From Microbacterium dauci (GTDB lineage Bacteria > Actinomycetota > Actinomycetes > Actinomycetales > Microbacteriaceae), in the NCBI RefSeq assembly GCF_030065535.1, contig NZ_JASJND010000007.1, positions 186,001 to 250,000 on the forward strand: DNA of 64,000 bases. The letters run 5' to 3'. Positions 1-9,417 of the stretch are shown one piece after another (position 1 is the first letter of the stretch; each line of letters starts with the position of its first letter). The position numbers and the translations under genes were made by a program. The notes beneath the pieces were generated by a model. That model saw nothing but the letters and a program-made list of their open reading frames with translations, was not told the DNA's origin and ran no database searches.

Positions 1-514
1 CCACGTCGCCGTCGGGGCCGAGCTCGACGTTCTCGGGCACAGTGATCCACGGGTTGTCCCGCTCGACGCGGACGGCGAGGTCGCGCCGGTCGAAGACCTG
101 TCCGCAGTGGATGCAATGCACGCGACGCATCGTGCCGTGGAGTTCGACGACTCGGTGACTGCCCGCACGCACGTGCAGGCCGTCGACATTCTGGGTGACG
201 ATGCCGGATGCCACGCCGGCACGCTCCAGCTCGGCGAGCGCCAGGTGCCCCGCGTTCGGAGCTGCGGCGGAGAAGGCGCGCCAGCCGAGGTGACTGCCGA
301 CCCAGTACCGACGACGATTGGCGTCGTCGGCGAGGAACTGCTGCGCGGTCATCGGCGTCCGCACGGGAGCACCCTTCCCGCGATAGTCGGGGATGCCGGA
401 ATCCGTCGAGACGCCGGCGCCGGTGACGACCGCGACGCGGTGTCCGGCGAGCGCATCGATCGCACGCCCGAGGGCCGCCGTGGCGTCAGCGTCGAGTTCC
501 ACCGCCGTGCCCAT
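1..514 (-). CDS. Sir2-family NAD-dependent protein deacylase (partial, 3' end outside window)
   Basis: The N-terminal 171 residues of a sirtuin are visible; the gene runs off the left edge. These enzymes remove acyl groups from lysines using NAD+. Seen: the Rossmann NAD-binding motif VVTGAGVSTDSGIPDYRG (about residues 28-45), the TQNVDGLH motif, the catalytic His in VELHG, and the first zinc pair CIHC. ATG at 514 is preceded by GGAGG eight bases upstream, which decides the start. It is divergent from the methyltransferase gene that follows. The second zinc pair and the C-terminal NAD-binding segment lie outside the window. Confidence 0.9.
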   Translation of the reverse strand, partial: MGTAVELDADATAALGRAIDALAGHRVAVVTGAGVSTDSGIPDYRGKGAPVRTPMTAQQFLADDANRRRYWVGSHLGWRAFSAAAPNAGHLALAELERAGVASGIVTQNVDGLHVRAGSHRVVELHGTMRRVHCIHCGQVFDRRDLAVRVERDNPWITVPENVELGPDGDV

Positions 515-612
515 GCCCACCTCCGAAATGCAGTCCCGAGCCTACGCGCTCCGTGTTGCGCGGAGGTGACGCGTCGTACCGGGTGCGGCACCTGCGTGAC
601 AGCATGGTGCAC

Positions 613-1404
613 ATGACGACCGTGCGGATCGACGACCCAACCGACCCGCGGCTCGCCGATTACCGCGGGCTCACCGACGTCGCGCTCCGGCGGATGACAG
701 AGCCCGAGGGTGGGCTCTACATCGCCGAGTCCGAGAAGGTCATCGCGCGAGCCGTGGCCGCGGGGCATCGCCCCCGCTCGCTCCTCGTGCAGGAGAAGTG
801 GCACGACGCCGCGGCATCCCTTTCGGGAGACGCCCCGATCTACGTCGTGCCCGATACGGTCGCCGAGGCGGTCACCGGCTACGCGGTGCATCGAGGTGCG
901 CTCGCCGCGATGCATCGGCCCGAGCTTCCGGCCGTCGCCGACGTCGTGCGCGATGCCCGCACCGTGGTGATCCTCGACGACATCGGCGACCACACCAACG
1001 TGGGAGCGATCTTCCGCAACTGCGCCGCGCTCGGCGCCGATGCCGTGCTGGTCACCCCGCGGTGTGGTGACCCGCTCTATCGGCGCAGCGTCCGCGTCAG
1101 CATGGGCACGGTCTTCCAGGTGCCGTGGACGCGGCTACCGGAGTGGGATGCCGCCGAGCCCGAACTCCGTGCCGCCGGCCTGCACGTGGCGGCGATGGCG
1201 CTCGCCGACGACGCCGTCCCGCTCGAAGAGTTCGCGGCTCAGCGGCCGGAACGCCTCGCGATCCTGCTCGGTTCGGAGGGCGACGGCCTGTCGCCGCGCG
1301 CGCTCGCCGCCGCGGACACGGTTGTGACCGTCCCGATGGCAGGAGGGGTCGACTCGCTCAACGTCGCGGCGGCCTCCGCCGTGGCGCTCTGGGCGCTGCG
1401 CTGA
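613..1404 (+). CDS. TrmH/SpoU-family RNA 2'-O-methyltransferase
   Basis: This SAM-dependent enzyme methylates ribose 2'-OH in rRNA or tRNA. The SPOUT knot motifs are clear: motif 1 with DHTNVGAIFRN, motif 2 ILLGSEGDGLS and motif 3 with SLNVAAASAVALW near the C-terminus. An N-terminal substrate-binding domain precedes them (about residues 1-110). I chose ATG 613; ATG 604 three codons upstream is also possible. A weak -10-like CAGCAT ends seven bases before 613 and no Shine-Dalgarno is visible. The exact target nucleotide cannot be read from the sequence. Tail-to-tail with the SGNH hydrolase gene. Confidence 0.88.
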   Translation: MTTVRIDDPTDPRLADYRGLTDVALRRMTEPEGGLYIAESEKVIARAVAAGHRPRSLLVQEKWHDAAASLSGDAPIYVVPDTVAEAVTGYAVHRGALAAMHRPELPAVADVVRDARTVVILDDIGDHTNVGAIFRNCAALGADAVLVTPRCGDPLYRRSVRVSMGTVFQVPWTRLPEWDAAEPELRAAGLHVAAMALADDAVPLEEFAAQRPERLAILLGSEGDGLSPRALAAADTVVTVPMAGGVDSLNVAAASAVALWALR

Positions 1405-1410
1405 CGGCGG

Positions 1411-2256
1411 TCAGTCGTCCGAGTCGAGCCGCCGCAGCACGGGGAGCGCGTCCGGCCGCTTCGCCGTGATCGCGTCGCCGGAGGACTGGTGCCGCAGCCG
1501 CCGCAGCACCCACGGCACCAGGTGCTCCCGCGCCCAGAAGAGGTCGTTCGTGCGCGCTTCGCGCCACGTCATCGACGGCAGCGGGTCGGGCTGCATCGGC
1601 AGCAGGTCGTTCGGCACGTTCAGCGCGCGCAGCACCATCCGCGCGACCTCGTGGTGACCGAGCGGGTTCATGTGCAGGCGGTCGTCGTCGAAGAACCGCG
1701 GGTCCTGGATGTCCTTGAGCGCCCACTGGTCGGCGACGATGCAGTCGTAGCGGTCGGCGATGCCGCGGATGTTCTCGTTGTAGATCGCGACCCGGCCGCG
1801 GATGCCGCGGAACACCGGGGTGAAGTCGGTATCGATGCCGGTGAACACGACGAGCGTCGCGCCCTGCGTCGAGAGCCTCGCGACGGCATCCTCGAACAGC
1901 TCCGCCACCAGGTCGGGGTCGCCACCGGGCCGGATGACGTCGTTGCCGCCGGCAGACAGGGTGATGAGGTCGGGCTTGAGCGCCAGCGCCGGCTCGATCT
2001 GCGCCTCGACGATCTGCGCGATGAGCTTTCCGCGCACCGCGAGATTCGCGTACGCGAAGTCGTCGACCTGCGCCGCGAGGACTTCGGCGACGCGGTCGGC
2101 CCAGCCGCGATGGCCGCCGGGGAGCGAGGGTTCCGGGTCGCCGATGCCCTCGGTGAACGAGTCGCCGATAGACACCATGCGACGCCACGGGTGCGCCGTC
2201 GCGTTGGGGACGTAGGGGGAGCGGTGCTCTTCGGAGCCCGGGTCGTTGTTGCGCAT
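1411..2256 (-). CDS. SGNH/GDSL hydrolase
   Basis: A 281-residue esterase/lipase-like protein. Block I GDSFTEG (residues 31-37) carries the catalytic Ser33; ANLAVRG supplies the block II glycine region, GGND the block III asparagine, and DRLHMNP near residue 199 the Asp-His pair. No signal peptide is visible, so it is probably cytoplasmic. ATG 2256 has GGAGG five bases upstream, and a -10 element TAGCCT lies just ahead of a short leader. Substrate unknown; homologues act on acetyl or acyl esters of sugars and lipids. Confidence 0.88.
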   Translation of the reverse strand: MRNNDPGSEEHRSPYVPNATAHPWRRMVSIGDSFTEGIGDPEPSLPGGHRGWADRVAEVLAAQVDDFAYANLAVRGKLIAQIVEAQIEPALALKPDLITLSAGGNDVIRPGGDPDLVAELFEDAVARLSTQGATLVVFTGIDTDFTPVFRGIRGRVAIYNENIRGIADRYDCIVADQWALKDIQDPRFFDDDRLHMNPLGHHEVARMVLRALNVPNDLLPMQPDPLPSMTWREARTNDLFWAREHLVPWVLRRLRHQSSGDAITAKRPDALPVLRRLDSDD

Positions 2257-2330
2257 CGAACCTCCGCATCGAGGCTACCCGGCCGCTCCCTGTCCGTGGC
2301 TGTCCGGAGGGCCGTCTATCGTGGATCGAC

Positions 2331-4196
2331 GTGACAGCGAACGAGCAACCCGAGGCGCCGGGACCGGCAGCCGAGGGTGAGCAGTCGCACTTCGGAAGTT
2401 TCGCCGCCGAACACCTGTCGCCGTCGTTCCCGCAACGCGCCCCGTGGGGCACGGCGCAGAACCTCCGGGCCTGGCAGGCCGAAGCCCTCGAGCAGTACTT
2501 CGACGCAGACGGGCCCGAGGGCGTCGGCCGCGGTCCGCGTGACTTCCTCGCGGCGGCCACCCCGGGTGCAGGCAAGACGACCTTCGCCCTCCGCCTGGCG
2601 AGCGAGCTCATGCGACGCGGCGTCATCGACCGCATCATCGTCGTCGCCCCAACCGAGCACCTGAAGACCCAGTGGGCGGATGCCGCTGCCCGGGTGTCCA
2701 TCCGCCTCGACCCCCGCTTCAGCAACAAGCACTACTCGCCCGCCCGGCACTATCACGGGGTCGCCGTCACGTACGCGCAGGTCGCGGTGAAGGCATCCGT
2801 GCACGAACGGCTCGTGCTCGACTCGCGGGCACTCGTGATCCTCGACGAGGTGCACCATGGCGGCGATGCGCTGAGTTGGGGCGATGCGCTGCGTGAGGCG
2901 TACGGACGCGCGACCCGTCGACTACTCCTGTCGGGGACGCCGTTCCGCAGCGACACCGCGCCGATCCCGTTCGTCGAGTACCACCCGAACAACAAGGGCA
3001 TCCGCATCTCGCGGACCGACTACAACTACGGCTACGGCCGTGCGCTGGCCGACGGCGTCGTCCGGCCCGTGCTGTTCCACGTCTACGCCGGCCAGATGCG
3101 TTGGCGCACGAAGGCGGGCGACGAGTACGAGGCGCACCTCGGGCAGGACAACACGAAGGACATCAACTCGCAGGCCTGGCGCACCGCGCTCGACCCGCAG
3201 GGCGACTGGATCCCCGCGGTGCTGCGGTCGGCCGACCGACGCCTCACCGAGGTGCGGCAGGAAGTCCCGGATGCCGGTGGGCTCATCATCGCCACCGACC
3301 AGACCGCCGCACGCGCCTACGCCGCGATCCTCCGCGACATCACCGGCGAGGCCGCCACCGTCGTGCTCTCCGACGACAAGGCGGCATCCGGTCGCATCGA
3401 GACGTTCGCGCAGGCGACCACGCGCTGGATGGTGGCGGTCCGCATGGTGTCCGAGGGCGTCGACGTGCCGCGGCTCGCGATCGGCGTGTACGCCACGAGC
3501 GCGTCGACGCCGCTGTTCTTCGCGCAGGCGATCGGGCGCTTCGTCCGTGCGCGGCGCCGCGGCGAAGCGGCATCCGTCTTCCTGCCGAACGTGCCGCAGC
3601 TCCTTGCGCTGGCGAACGAGATGGAGCGCGAACGCGACCACGCGCTCGACCGTGAGAGCGACGGTGAGGACGGGCTCGAAGACGATCTGCTCGCCGAGGC
3701 CGAGCGCGAGGACAAGGCGTCCGACGCGCTCACCGAGGAGTTCAGCTACCAGGCGCTCGGCTCCGTCGCGCACTTCGACCGCGTGCTCTACGACGGGAAA
3801 GAGTTCGGCCAGCTCGCCGTTCCGGGCAGCCTCGAGGAGGAGGAGTTCCTCGGCATCCCGGGACTGCTCGAGCCCGAGCATGTGCACGAGCTGCTCATGC
3901 AGCGGCAGTCGAGGCAGACCAAGCATCGCCGGGCGCGTGAGGCGCACGAGCAGAAGACTGGCCTTCCGCAGAGCGAAGCCGAGTCGACCCTGCCCCCTGC
4001 GCTGCACCGCACGCTGCGCGAGCAGCGGCAGCTGCTGAACAGTCTCGTCGGTCTCTACGCCAGGCAGAGCGGTGAGCCGCACGGTTCCGTGCATGCGGAG
4101 CTCCGACGCATCTGCGGTGGACCCGAGGTGGCGCGCGCGACCGTCGCCCAGCTGCAGGCGCGCATCGAGGTGCTCCGCAGGCGCGTCCACTCCTGA
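2331..4196 (+). CDS. DEAD/DEAH-box SF2 helicase
   Basis: A 621-residue superfamily 2 ATPase. Seen: Walker A ATPGAGKTT (76-84), Walker B DEVH (172-175), motif III-like SGTPFRSD (201-208), and helicase motifs V/VI in the C-terminal RecA lobe (SEGVDVPR, then QAIGRFVRAR). The last 150 residues are charged and look helical, with no recognised accessory domain. The GTG start at 2331 follows the -10 TATCGT (2317-2322) by eight bases and has no Shine-Dalgarno, so translation is probably leaderless. The nucleic-acid substrate is unknown; related actinobacterial proteins are annotated only as DEAD/DEAH helicases. Confidence 0.88.
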   Translation: MTANEQPEAPGPAAEGEQSHFGSFAAEHLSPSFPQRAPWGTAQNLRAWQAEALEQYFDADGPEGVGRGPRDFLAAATPGAGKTTFALRLASELMRRGVIDRIIVVAPTEHLKTQWADAAARVSIRLDPRFSNKHYSPARHYHGVAVTYAQVAVKASVHERLVLDSRALVILDEVHHGGDALSWGDALREAYGRATRRLLLSGTPFRSDTAPIPFVEYHPNNKGIRISRTDYNYGYGRALADGVVRPVLFHVYAGQMRWRTKAGDEYEAHLGQDNTKDINSQAWRTALDPQGDWIPAVLRSADRRLTEVRQEVPDAGGLIIATDQTAARAYAAILRDITGEAATVVLSDDKAASGRIETFAQATTRWMVAVRMVSEGVDVPRLAIGVYATSASTPLFFAQAIGRFVRARRRGEAASVFLPNVPQLLALANEMERERDHALDRESDGEDGLEDDLLAEAEREDKASDALTEEFSYQALGSVAHFDRVLYDGKEFGQLAVPGSLEEEEFLGIPGLLEPEHVHELLMQRQSRQTKHRRAREAHEQKTGLPQSEAESTLPPALHRTLREQRQLLNSLVGLYARQSGEPHGSVHAELRRICGGPEVARATVAQLQARIEVLRRRVHS

Positions 4197-4274
4197 CGTT
4201 CGGCGGTCCGAAATGCTGACAGTTCGGGCTTTTCGGGCGTTCGGGCGGTGACCGCTGGCTAGCGTTGACGCGAC

Positions 4275-5375
4275 ATGAGCGCGCCCGAGCACACCCCGAC
4301 CGTCCCGTCTTCCGCCCGTGACCGCCGCCGCTGGGCGCAGTACCTCGCCGACGAGCGGGCCGAGGCGCGTGTCTATCGCGAGCTCGCCGTCCGCAAGACG
4401 GGGGAGGAGCGCGAGATCCTCGTCGCATTGGCGGATGCCGAGGGTCGCCATGAGGCGCACTGGCTGGCGCTGCTCGGTGGAGAGCCAGCGCGGTTGCCTG
4501 CGGCATCCGTGCGGACTCGCCTCCTCGCGCTGATGGCGCGACGGTTCGGTTCGATCTTCGTGCTCGCGTTGGCCCAGAACGCCGAGAACCGCTCGCCGTA
4601 CGACGACGACCCGCACGCGACCCCCGCGATGCGCGCCGACGAGAAAATCCACGGTGAGGTCGTCCGCGGGCTCGCCGCCCGCGGACGGACCCGCCTGTCG
4701 GGCACGTTCCGCGCTGCGGTGTTCGGTGCCAACGATGGGCTCGTCTCGAACTTGGCCCTCGTGATGGGCATCGGTGCGACCGGTGTCGCCCCGCAGTTCG
4801 TCCTCTTCAGCGGTGTCGCGGGTCTCCTCGCCGGCGCCCTGTCGATGGCTGCGGGGGAGTTCGTGTCGGTGCGCTCGCAACGCGAGCTCCTCGAGGCCAC
4901 GCACCCGAACAATGACACCGACCACGTCCTGCCCGACCTCGACCTCGACGCCAACGAGCTCGCGCTCGTCTACCGCGCCCGTGGCATCGACGAGGATGAG
5001 GCGCTGGCGCGTGCGCGCCGCACGATCCGCACGGCGCAGGCGAGCGACGCGGTCCCGTACCGGCGACCTGCAGAGCCCGCTGCCGACCTCGAATCGGTCG
5101 GGTCGGCGCTCGGCGCCGCGGGATCGAGTTTCGCGTTCTTCGCCTCGGGTGCTGTGATCCCGGTGCTGCCGTGGATCTTCGGGATGACCGGGTTCGCGGC
5201 GGTCGCACTGGCGCTCGCCCTCGTCGGTCTCGCGCTCGTGCTGACCGGCGCGACGGTCGGACTGCTCTCCGGTGCGCCGCCGCTGCGGCGCGGCCTGCGT
5301 CAGTTGGCGATCGGCTTCGGCGCCGCCGCCGTCACGTACGTCCTGGGACTCGCGTTCGGCGTCTCGGTCGCGTGA
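4275..5375 (+). CDS. Rubrerythrin-VIT1 fusion, membrane iron/manganese transporter family
   Basis: A fusion of an N-terminal ferritin-like four-helix segment (about residues 15-70, with the metal-ligand type pattern EGRHEAHW) to a C-terminal VIT1/CCC1 transporter domain (about 140-366). The transporter part carries FGANDGLVSNLALVMG and AGALSMAAGEFVS, typical of the family, and four to five membrane segments. Fusions of this type (MbfA-like in alpha-proteobacteria) export or sequester iron. The -10 TAGCGT (4260-4265) lies nine bases before ATG. Metal specificity is inferred from family, not seen. Confidence 0.88.
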   Translation: MSAPEHTPTVPSSARDRRRWAQYLADERAEARVYRELAVRKTGEEREILVALADAEGRHEAHWLALLGGEPARLPAASVRTRLLALMARRFGSIFVLALAQNAENRSPYDDDPHATPAMRADEKIHGEVVRGLAARGRTRLSGTFRAAVFGANDGLVSNLALVMGIGATGVAPQFVLFSGVAGLLAGALSMAAGEFVSVRSQRELLEATHPNNDTDHVLPDLDLDANELALVYRARGIDEDEALARARRTIRTAQASDAVPYRRPAEPAADLESVGSALGAAGSSFAFFASGAVIPVLPWIFGMTGFAAVALALALVGLALVLTGATVGLLSGAPPLRRGLRQLAIGFGAAAVTYVLGLAFGVSVA

Positions 5376-5466
5376 CGACCCTGAGGTGCCGACGTCGCCG
5401 TCGATTTATCGCTACGCCCAGGACGTGGTAGTGTCGTTCCTCGGTTGCGAAAGCAAAAACCACCTT

Positions 5467-5551
5467 GCGCGGGTGGCGGAATAGGTAGACGCGCTAGCTT
5501 GAGGTGCTAGTGCCCGAATAGGGCGTGGGGGTTCAAGTCCCCCCTCGCGCA
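5467..5551 (+). tRNA. tRNA-Leu(GAG)
   Basis: A class II tRNA with a long variable arm. The acceptor stem is GCGCGGG paired with CTCGCGC (one G-T pair), the anticodon stem is CTAGC/GCTAG, and the loop TTGAGGT gives anticodon GAG. The T arm contains GGTTCAAGTCC. The 3' CCA is not encoded. An intrinsic terminator follows directly. A TANNNT match, TAGTGT at 5429-5434, may be its -10 box. Confidence 0.96.
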
Positions 5552-5557
5552 CAACAG

Positions 5558-5590
5558 ATGGGCCCCTGATCAGGGGCCCATTTCTTGTTT
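5558..5590 (+). terminator. Intrinsic terminator of tRNA-Leu
   Basis: A perfect 12-bp inverted repeat spans 5558-5581 (ATGGGCCCCTGA and its complement, no unpaired loop bases) and is followed by TTCTTGTTT. It lies immediately after the tRNA. Confidence 0.85.
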
Positions 5591-5640
5591 CCAGGAGTGG
5601 ATGCCGCGCGCGCATCGCCGCGGCGGGTAGCGTGGTCCGC

Positions 5641-6939
5641 ATGCCCGAACACGACGACCTTCCAGAGGTCGCGCGAGTGGCGCGCGATCTCATCCGTTTC
5701 GACACCACCAACTTCGGCGAGGGCCGCTCGCGCGGCGAGCGCGAAGCCGCCGAGTACGTCGGTGCCTACCTCGAGTCGCTCGGTCTCACGCCCGAGTACT
5801 ACGAGCCGATCGCGCGGCGCACGAACGTCACCGCACGCATCCCCGGCCGCAATCCCGACAAACCCGCACTGGTGTTGCACGGGCACCTCGACGTCGTCCC
5901 CGCCGTTGCGGAGGACTGGAGCGTCGACCCGTTCGAGGGCGTCGTGAAGGACGGCATGCTCTGGGGTCGCGGCGCCGTCGACATGAAGGACATGGACGCG
6001 ATGATCCTCACCTCGGTCGCCGAGGTGCTCCGCTCGGGTGAGCAGCCCGAGCGCGATCTCATCGTCACGTTCTTCGCCGACGAGGAGAATGGCGGCGTCG
6101 AGGGGTCGCAGCTGGTCATCCGCGACCGCGCCGAGTGGTTCGCCGGCGCCACCGAGGCCATCAGCGAGGTCGGCGGCTACTCCATCGCCGTCGGCGACCG
6201 CCGTGCGTATCTGCTGCAGGTGGGCGAGAAGGCGCTCGTCTGGATCCGGCTCCATGCTCGGGGGCTCGCCGGTCACGGCAGCCGGCATCACCCGGACAAC
6301 GCGGTCACCCGTATCGCCGAGGCGGTCGCGGCACTCGGTCGCACCGGGTGGCCGATCGAGCTCACGTCCACGACCCGGCAGCTCGTGGCGTCGCTCGCGG
6401 ATCTCTCAGGCATGCACGCGGGAGAGCCCGACGCGGTCGCGGACGCCACCGGCCCGGCATCCGCGTTCCTGCGCTCCACGTTCCGCACCACGACGAACCC
6501 GACGGGGCTGACGGCCGGCTACAAGCACAATGTGATCCCGGATGCCGCGACCGCGGCGATCGACATCCGGACGCTGCCGGGGCACGAGGACGAGGTGCTC
6601 GCCGAGGTGCAGCGCATCGTCGGCGACGACATCGAGATCGAGGTCGTCCACCGGGACATCGGGCTCGAGGTGCCCTTCTCGGGTGACCTCGTCGATGCGA
6701 TGGTCGGCTCGCTCGCGCGGCATGATCCGGGTGTGCCGGTGATCCCGTATCTTATGGGTGGGGGCACGGACAACAAGGCCCTCGCCGAGCTGGGGATCGC
6801 CGGTTTCGGATTCGCACCATTGCGCTTGCCGGCCGGGCTCGATTTCACGGGGATGTTCCACGGCGTCGACGAGCGCGTCCCGATCGACGCGCTGGCGTTC
6901 GGGCAGCGGGTCCTGACCGACCTGATCCGCACGTACTGA
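5641..6939 (+). CDS. M20/M25/M40-family metallopeptidase (dipeptidase-like)
   Basis: A dizinc peptidase of 432 residues. Metal and catalytic residues are visible: the first His and catalytic Asp in HGHLDVVP, the bridging Asp in GRGAVDMKD, and the Glu pair in DEENGG. A dimerisation insert occupies the middle third, and GGGTDNKAL near the end fits the last metal-ligand region. ATG 5641 lies seven bases after the -10 TAGCGT (5628-5633) and lacks a Shine-Dalgarno, which suggests a leaderless mRNA. Eleven bases separate it from uppP, so they are likely co-transcribed. The peptide substrate is unknown. Confidence 0.9.
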   Translation: MPEHDDLPEVARVARDLIRFDTTNFGEGRSRGEREAAEYVGAYLESLGLTPEYYEPIARRTNVTARIPGRNPDKPALVLHGHLDVVPAVAEDWSVDPFEGVVKDGMLWGRGAVDMKDMDAMILTSVAEVLRSGEQPERDLIVTFFADEENGGVEGSQLVIRDRAEWFAGATEAISEVGGYSIAVGDRRAYLLQVGEKALVWIRLHARGLAGHGSRHHPDNAVTRIAEAVAALGRTGWPIELTSTTRQLVASLADLSGMHAGEPDAVADATGPASAFLRSTFRTTTNPTGLTAGYKHNVIPDAATAAIDIRTLPGHEDEVLAEVQRIVGDDIEIEVVHRDIGLEVPFSGDLVDAMVGSLARHDPGVPVIPYLMGGGTDNKALAELGIAGFGFAPLRLPAGLDFTGMFHGVDERVPIDALAFGQRVLTDLIRTY

Positions 6940-6949
6940 AAGGCCCCAC

Positions 6950-7783
6950 ATGAGTCTTCTCGAGGCGATCATCCTCGGCATCATCCAGGGGCTGACGGAG
7001 TTCCTGCCGATCTCCTCGAGCGCGCACCTGCGCATCGTCGGCGAGTTCCTGCCGTCGGCGGAGGATCCGGGCGCGACGTTCACCGCGATCACCCAGATCG
7101 GTACCGAGCTCGCCGTGCTCGTGTACTTCTGGAAGAAGATCACGACGATCATCGGGAAGTGGGCGCAGTCGCTCGTCGGCAAGGTGCCCCGTGACGACGC
7201 CGATGTGCGCCTGGGCTGGATCGTCATCATCGGCACGCTGCCGATCGGTGTGCTCGGCTTCCTGTTCCAAGACGTCATCCGCGACACGTTCCGGAACCTC
7301 TGGCTCGTGGCGACCGTGCTCATCGTCTTCGGTGTGATCCTCGGCATCGCCGATGCGCTCGGAAAGCGGGTCCGCACTGAGAAGGACCTCACGTTCGGGC
7401 ACGGTCTCGCGCTCGGCGGTGCGCAGGCGCTGGCACTGATCCCCGGCGTCTCCCGCTCCGGCGCGACCACGACGGCGGGCCTCGCGCTCGGCTACACGCG
7501 TCCCGCGGCTGCCGAGGTCGCCTTCCTCCTCGCCGTGCCCGCGGTGTTCGGTAGCGGTCTCTACGAGTTGATCCAGGCGATCCGCGAGCCGGGGGAATCC
7601 GTCTTCACGCTCGGTGAGACGGCCGTCGCGACGGTCGTGGCATTCGGGGTCGGCTGGGCGGTCATCGCCTACCTCATGCGCTACCTCAAGAAGGGCAGCT
7701 TCCTGCCGTTCGTGATCTACCGCATCGTGCTGGGCGTCGTACTCTTCATCCTGCTCGGCACGGGAGCGCTGCAGGCGTACTGA
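6950..7783 (+). CDS. uppP: Undecaprenyl-diphosphatase UppP (BacA)
   Basis: An integral membrane enzyme that hydrolyses undecaprenyl diphosphate to the monophosphate, recycling the lipid carrier of peptidoglycan synthesis; it gives basal bacitracin resistance. Seen: the N-terminal [18 protein letters not shown] (the conserved Glu-rich, active-site loop) and the second half [10 protein letters not shown]. Length 277 is normal. It carries seven or eight membrane segments. An AAAGG Shine-Dalgarno lies ahead of ATG. It follows the M20 peptidase gene closely. Confidence 0.97.
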   Translation: MSLLEAIILGIIQGLTEFLPISSSAHLRIVGEFLPSAEDPGATFTAITQIGTELAVLVYFWKKITTIIGKWAQSLVGKVPRDDADVRLGWIVIIGTLPIGVLGFLFQDVIRDTFRNLWLVATVLIVFGVILGIADALGKRVRTEKDLTFGHGLALGGAQALALIPGVSRSGATTTAGLALGYTRPAAAEVAFLLAVPAVFGSGLYELIQAIREPGESVFTLGETAVATVVAFGVGWAVIAYLMRYLKKGSFLPFVIYRIVLGVVLFILLGTGALQAY

Positions 7784-7792
7784 CGCCGGCGG

Positions 7793-8656
7793 TCAGCGAC
7801 GCGGGTCGTCCTTCGGGCCGCGCGGGCCGTCGCCGCGACGACGCAGGTACTTCTCGAACTCCTGCGCGATCGCATCGCCGGAGGCCTCGGGGGAGTCCCA
7901 CGTGTCGCGGGTCGTCTCGAGCTGGCGGATGTACTCGCTCATCTCCTCGTCATCCGCCGCAGCCGCGTCAATGGATGCCTCCCACGCGAGCGCGTCCGCC
8001 GGGAGTTCTCCGCGTGCGACGGTGGCGCCGGTGATCTCCTCGAGCTTGTCCAGCAGCGCGAGTGTCGCCTTGGGGGAGGGCGTGTGGCCGGCGACGTAGT
8101 GCGGAACGCTCGCCCAGAGCGCGGCCGTCGGAATGCCCGCCTGCTCGGCAGCGGCAGCGATGACCGACAGGATGCCGACCGGGCCCTCGTACGTCGAGCG
8201 CTCGAGCTCCAGCAGCGTGCGGAGCTCCTCGTTGTCGGAGCCTGCGAACACCGAGATCGGTCGCGTGTGCGGCACGTCGCTCATCATCGAGCCGAGTGCG
8301 ACGATCCCGGTGATGTCCTCACGGAGCGCGGCATCCACGAACTCGGCGGCGAACGCCTGCCAGGCACGCGCCGGCTCCGGCCCTGTGAGCAGCCACAGTG
8401 CGGGCGCTTCCTCGGTGTGATCGGTCGGGCGCCAGAGGGTCGCCTCCGGCCAGACGAGGCTCCGCACGCCTTCGGCGTCGGCCTTCATCTGCGGCCGGGT
8501 GTACTGGTAGTCGAAGTAGAGCTCCGGGTCGACCCCGAACGCCCGCTCGAAATGTCCCGCGGCCTGCACCTGCGTGGCGGCGGCGGTCGCTGCCTCGCCG
8601 GCGTCGTTCCAGCCGTCGAAGGCGATCACGAGCACACGTTTCCCGAGTCCCTGCAC
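7793..8656 (-). CDS. PAC2-family protein
   Basis: A 287-residue member of the PAC2 family, related by fold to eukaryotic proteasome-assembly chaperone 2; the bacterial function is not established. Seen: the N-terminal VLVIAFDGWNDAGEAAT and the core GSMMSDVPHTRP. The last 40 residues are charged (RRRGDGPRGPKDDPRR). GTG 8656 has AGAGGAC a few bases upstream, and a -10 TATCGT (8683-8688) precedes a leader of about 20 bases. The gene is divergent from the HAD hydrolase. This gene pair is common next to proteasome gene clusters in actinobacteria. Confidence 0.88.
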   Translation of the reverse strand: MQGLGKRVLVIAFDGWNDAGEAATAAATQVQAAGHFERAFGVDPELYFDYQYTRPQMKADAEGVRSLVWPEATLWRPTDHTEEAPALWLLTGPEPARAWQAFAAEFVDAALREDITGIVALGSMMSDVPHTRPISVFAGSDNEELRTLLELERSTYEGPVGILSVIAAAAEQAGIPTAALWASVPHYVAGHTPSPKATLALLDKLEEITGATVARGELPADALAWEASIDAAAADDEEMSEYIRQLETTRDTWDSPEASGDAIAQEFEKYLRRRGDGPRGPKDDPRR

Positions 8657-8736
8657 GGACGTCCTCTCTTTCGGTTCCCCCCACGATACGCCGCCGCCCG
8701 TCGGGTGGGCAGGCACCGCTCGCCTAACATGGAGCG

Positions 8737-9417
8737 GTGACTTCGCCCCTTCCCGCTGCGGTCCTCTGGGACATGGACGGCACCCTCGTCGACACCGAGC
8801 CCTACTGGATGTCCGCAGAGACAGCCCTGATCGAGAGCTACGGCGGCACCTGGAGCCACGAGCAGGCCATGCAATTGGTCGGGCTGGGGCTGAACGACTC
8901 TGCGGGAGTGCTCCAGGCTGCGGGGGTGCGGATGGAGCCATCCGAGATCGTCGCCCACCTCACCGACGAGGTGACGCGGCAGCTGAGGGAGCTCGGCGTC
9001 CCGTTCCGTCCGGGCGCCCGCGAGCTGCTCGCCGATCTCCGCCGCGCGGGCGTACCGACAGCGTTGGTGACCATGTCGATGAGCCGCATGGCGCACGAAG
9101 TGGTCGACCTCATCGATTTCAAGGCGTTCGACCTCGTGATCGGCGGCGACGAGGTGCCTCGCCCGAAGCCGTTCCCCGACCCGTACCTGATCGCCTGCGA
9201 ACGACTGGGCGTCGAACCCGGCGACACCGTCGCACTCGAGGACTCGCCCAACGGCGCACGGTCGGCCATCGCCGCCGGCACGGTGACGATCGGCGTGCCG
9301 AACATGGTTCCGCTCGACGGGGTTGGGGCGTACACCCTGTGGCCGACGCTCGACGGACGGACGGCCGCCGACCTGGGCGCCGTCCTGCACGAGGCTCGGA
9401 CGGGGGCCGGCGCATGA
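8737..9417 (+). CDS. HAD-family hydrolase (phosphatase/beta-phosphoglucomutase-like)
   Basis: A 226-residue HAD enzyme. Motif I is WDMDGTLVDTE with the nucleophilic Asp near residue 10, motif II is the VTMSMS region, motif III the Lys in RPKPFPDPY, and motif IV ALEDSPNGA. The helical cap between motifs I and II marks subfamily I. The GTG start follows -10 TAACAT (8725-8730) by six bases, indicating a leaderless transcript. Its TGA overlaps the ATG of trmI (ATGA), so the two are translationally coupled. Substrate unknown. Confidence 0.9.
   Translation: MTSPLPAAVLWDMDGTLVDTEPYWMSAETALIESYGGTWSHEQAMQLVGLGLNDSAGVLQAAGVRMEPSEIVAHLTDEVTRQLRELGVPFRPGARELLADLRRAGVPTALVTMSMSRMAHEVVDLIDFKAFDLVIGGDEVPRPKPFPDPYLIACERLGVEPGDTVALEDSPNGARSAIAAGTVTIGVPNMVPLDGVGAYTLWPTLDGRTAADLGAVLHEARTGAGA

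Noticed and set aside
107..616. + strand open frame near the left edge
   Set aside because: It is opposite the sirtuin gene, which shows clear NAD-binding and zinc motifs on the minus strand and a good Shine-Dalgarno.
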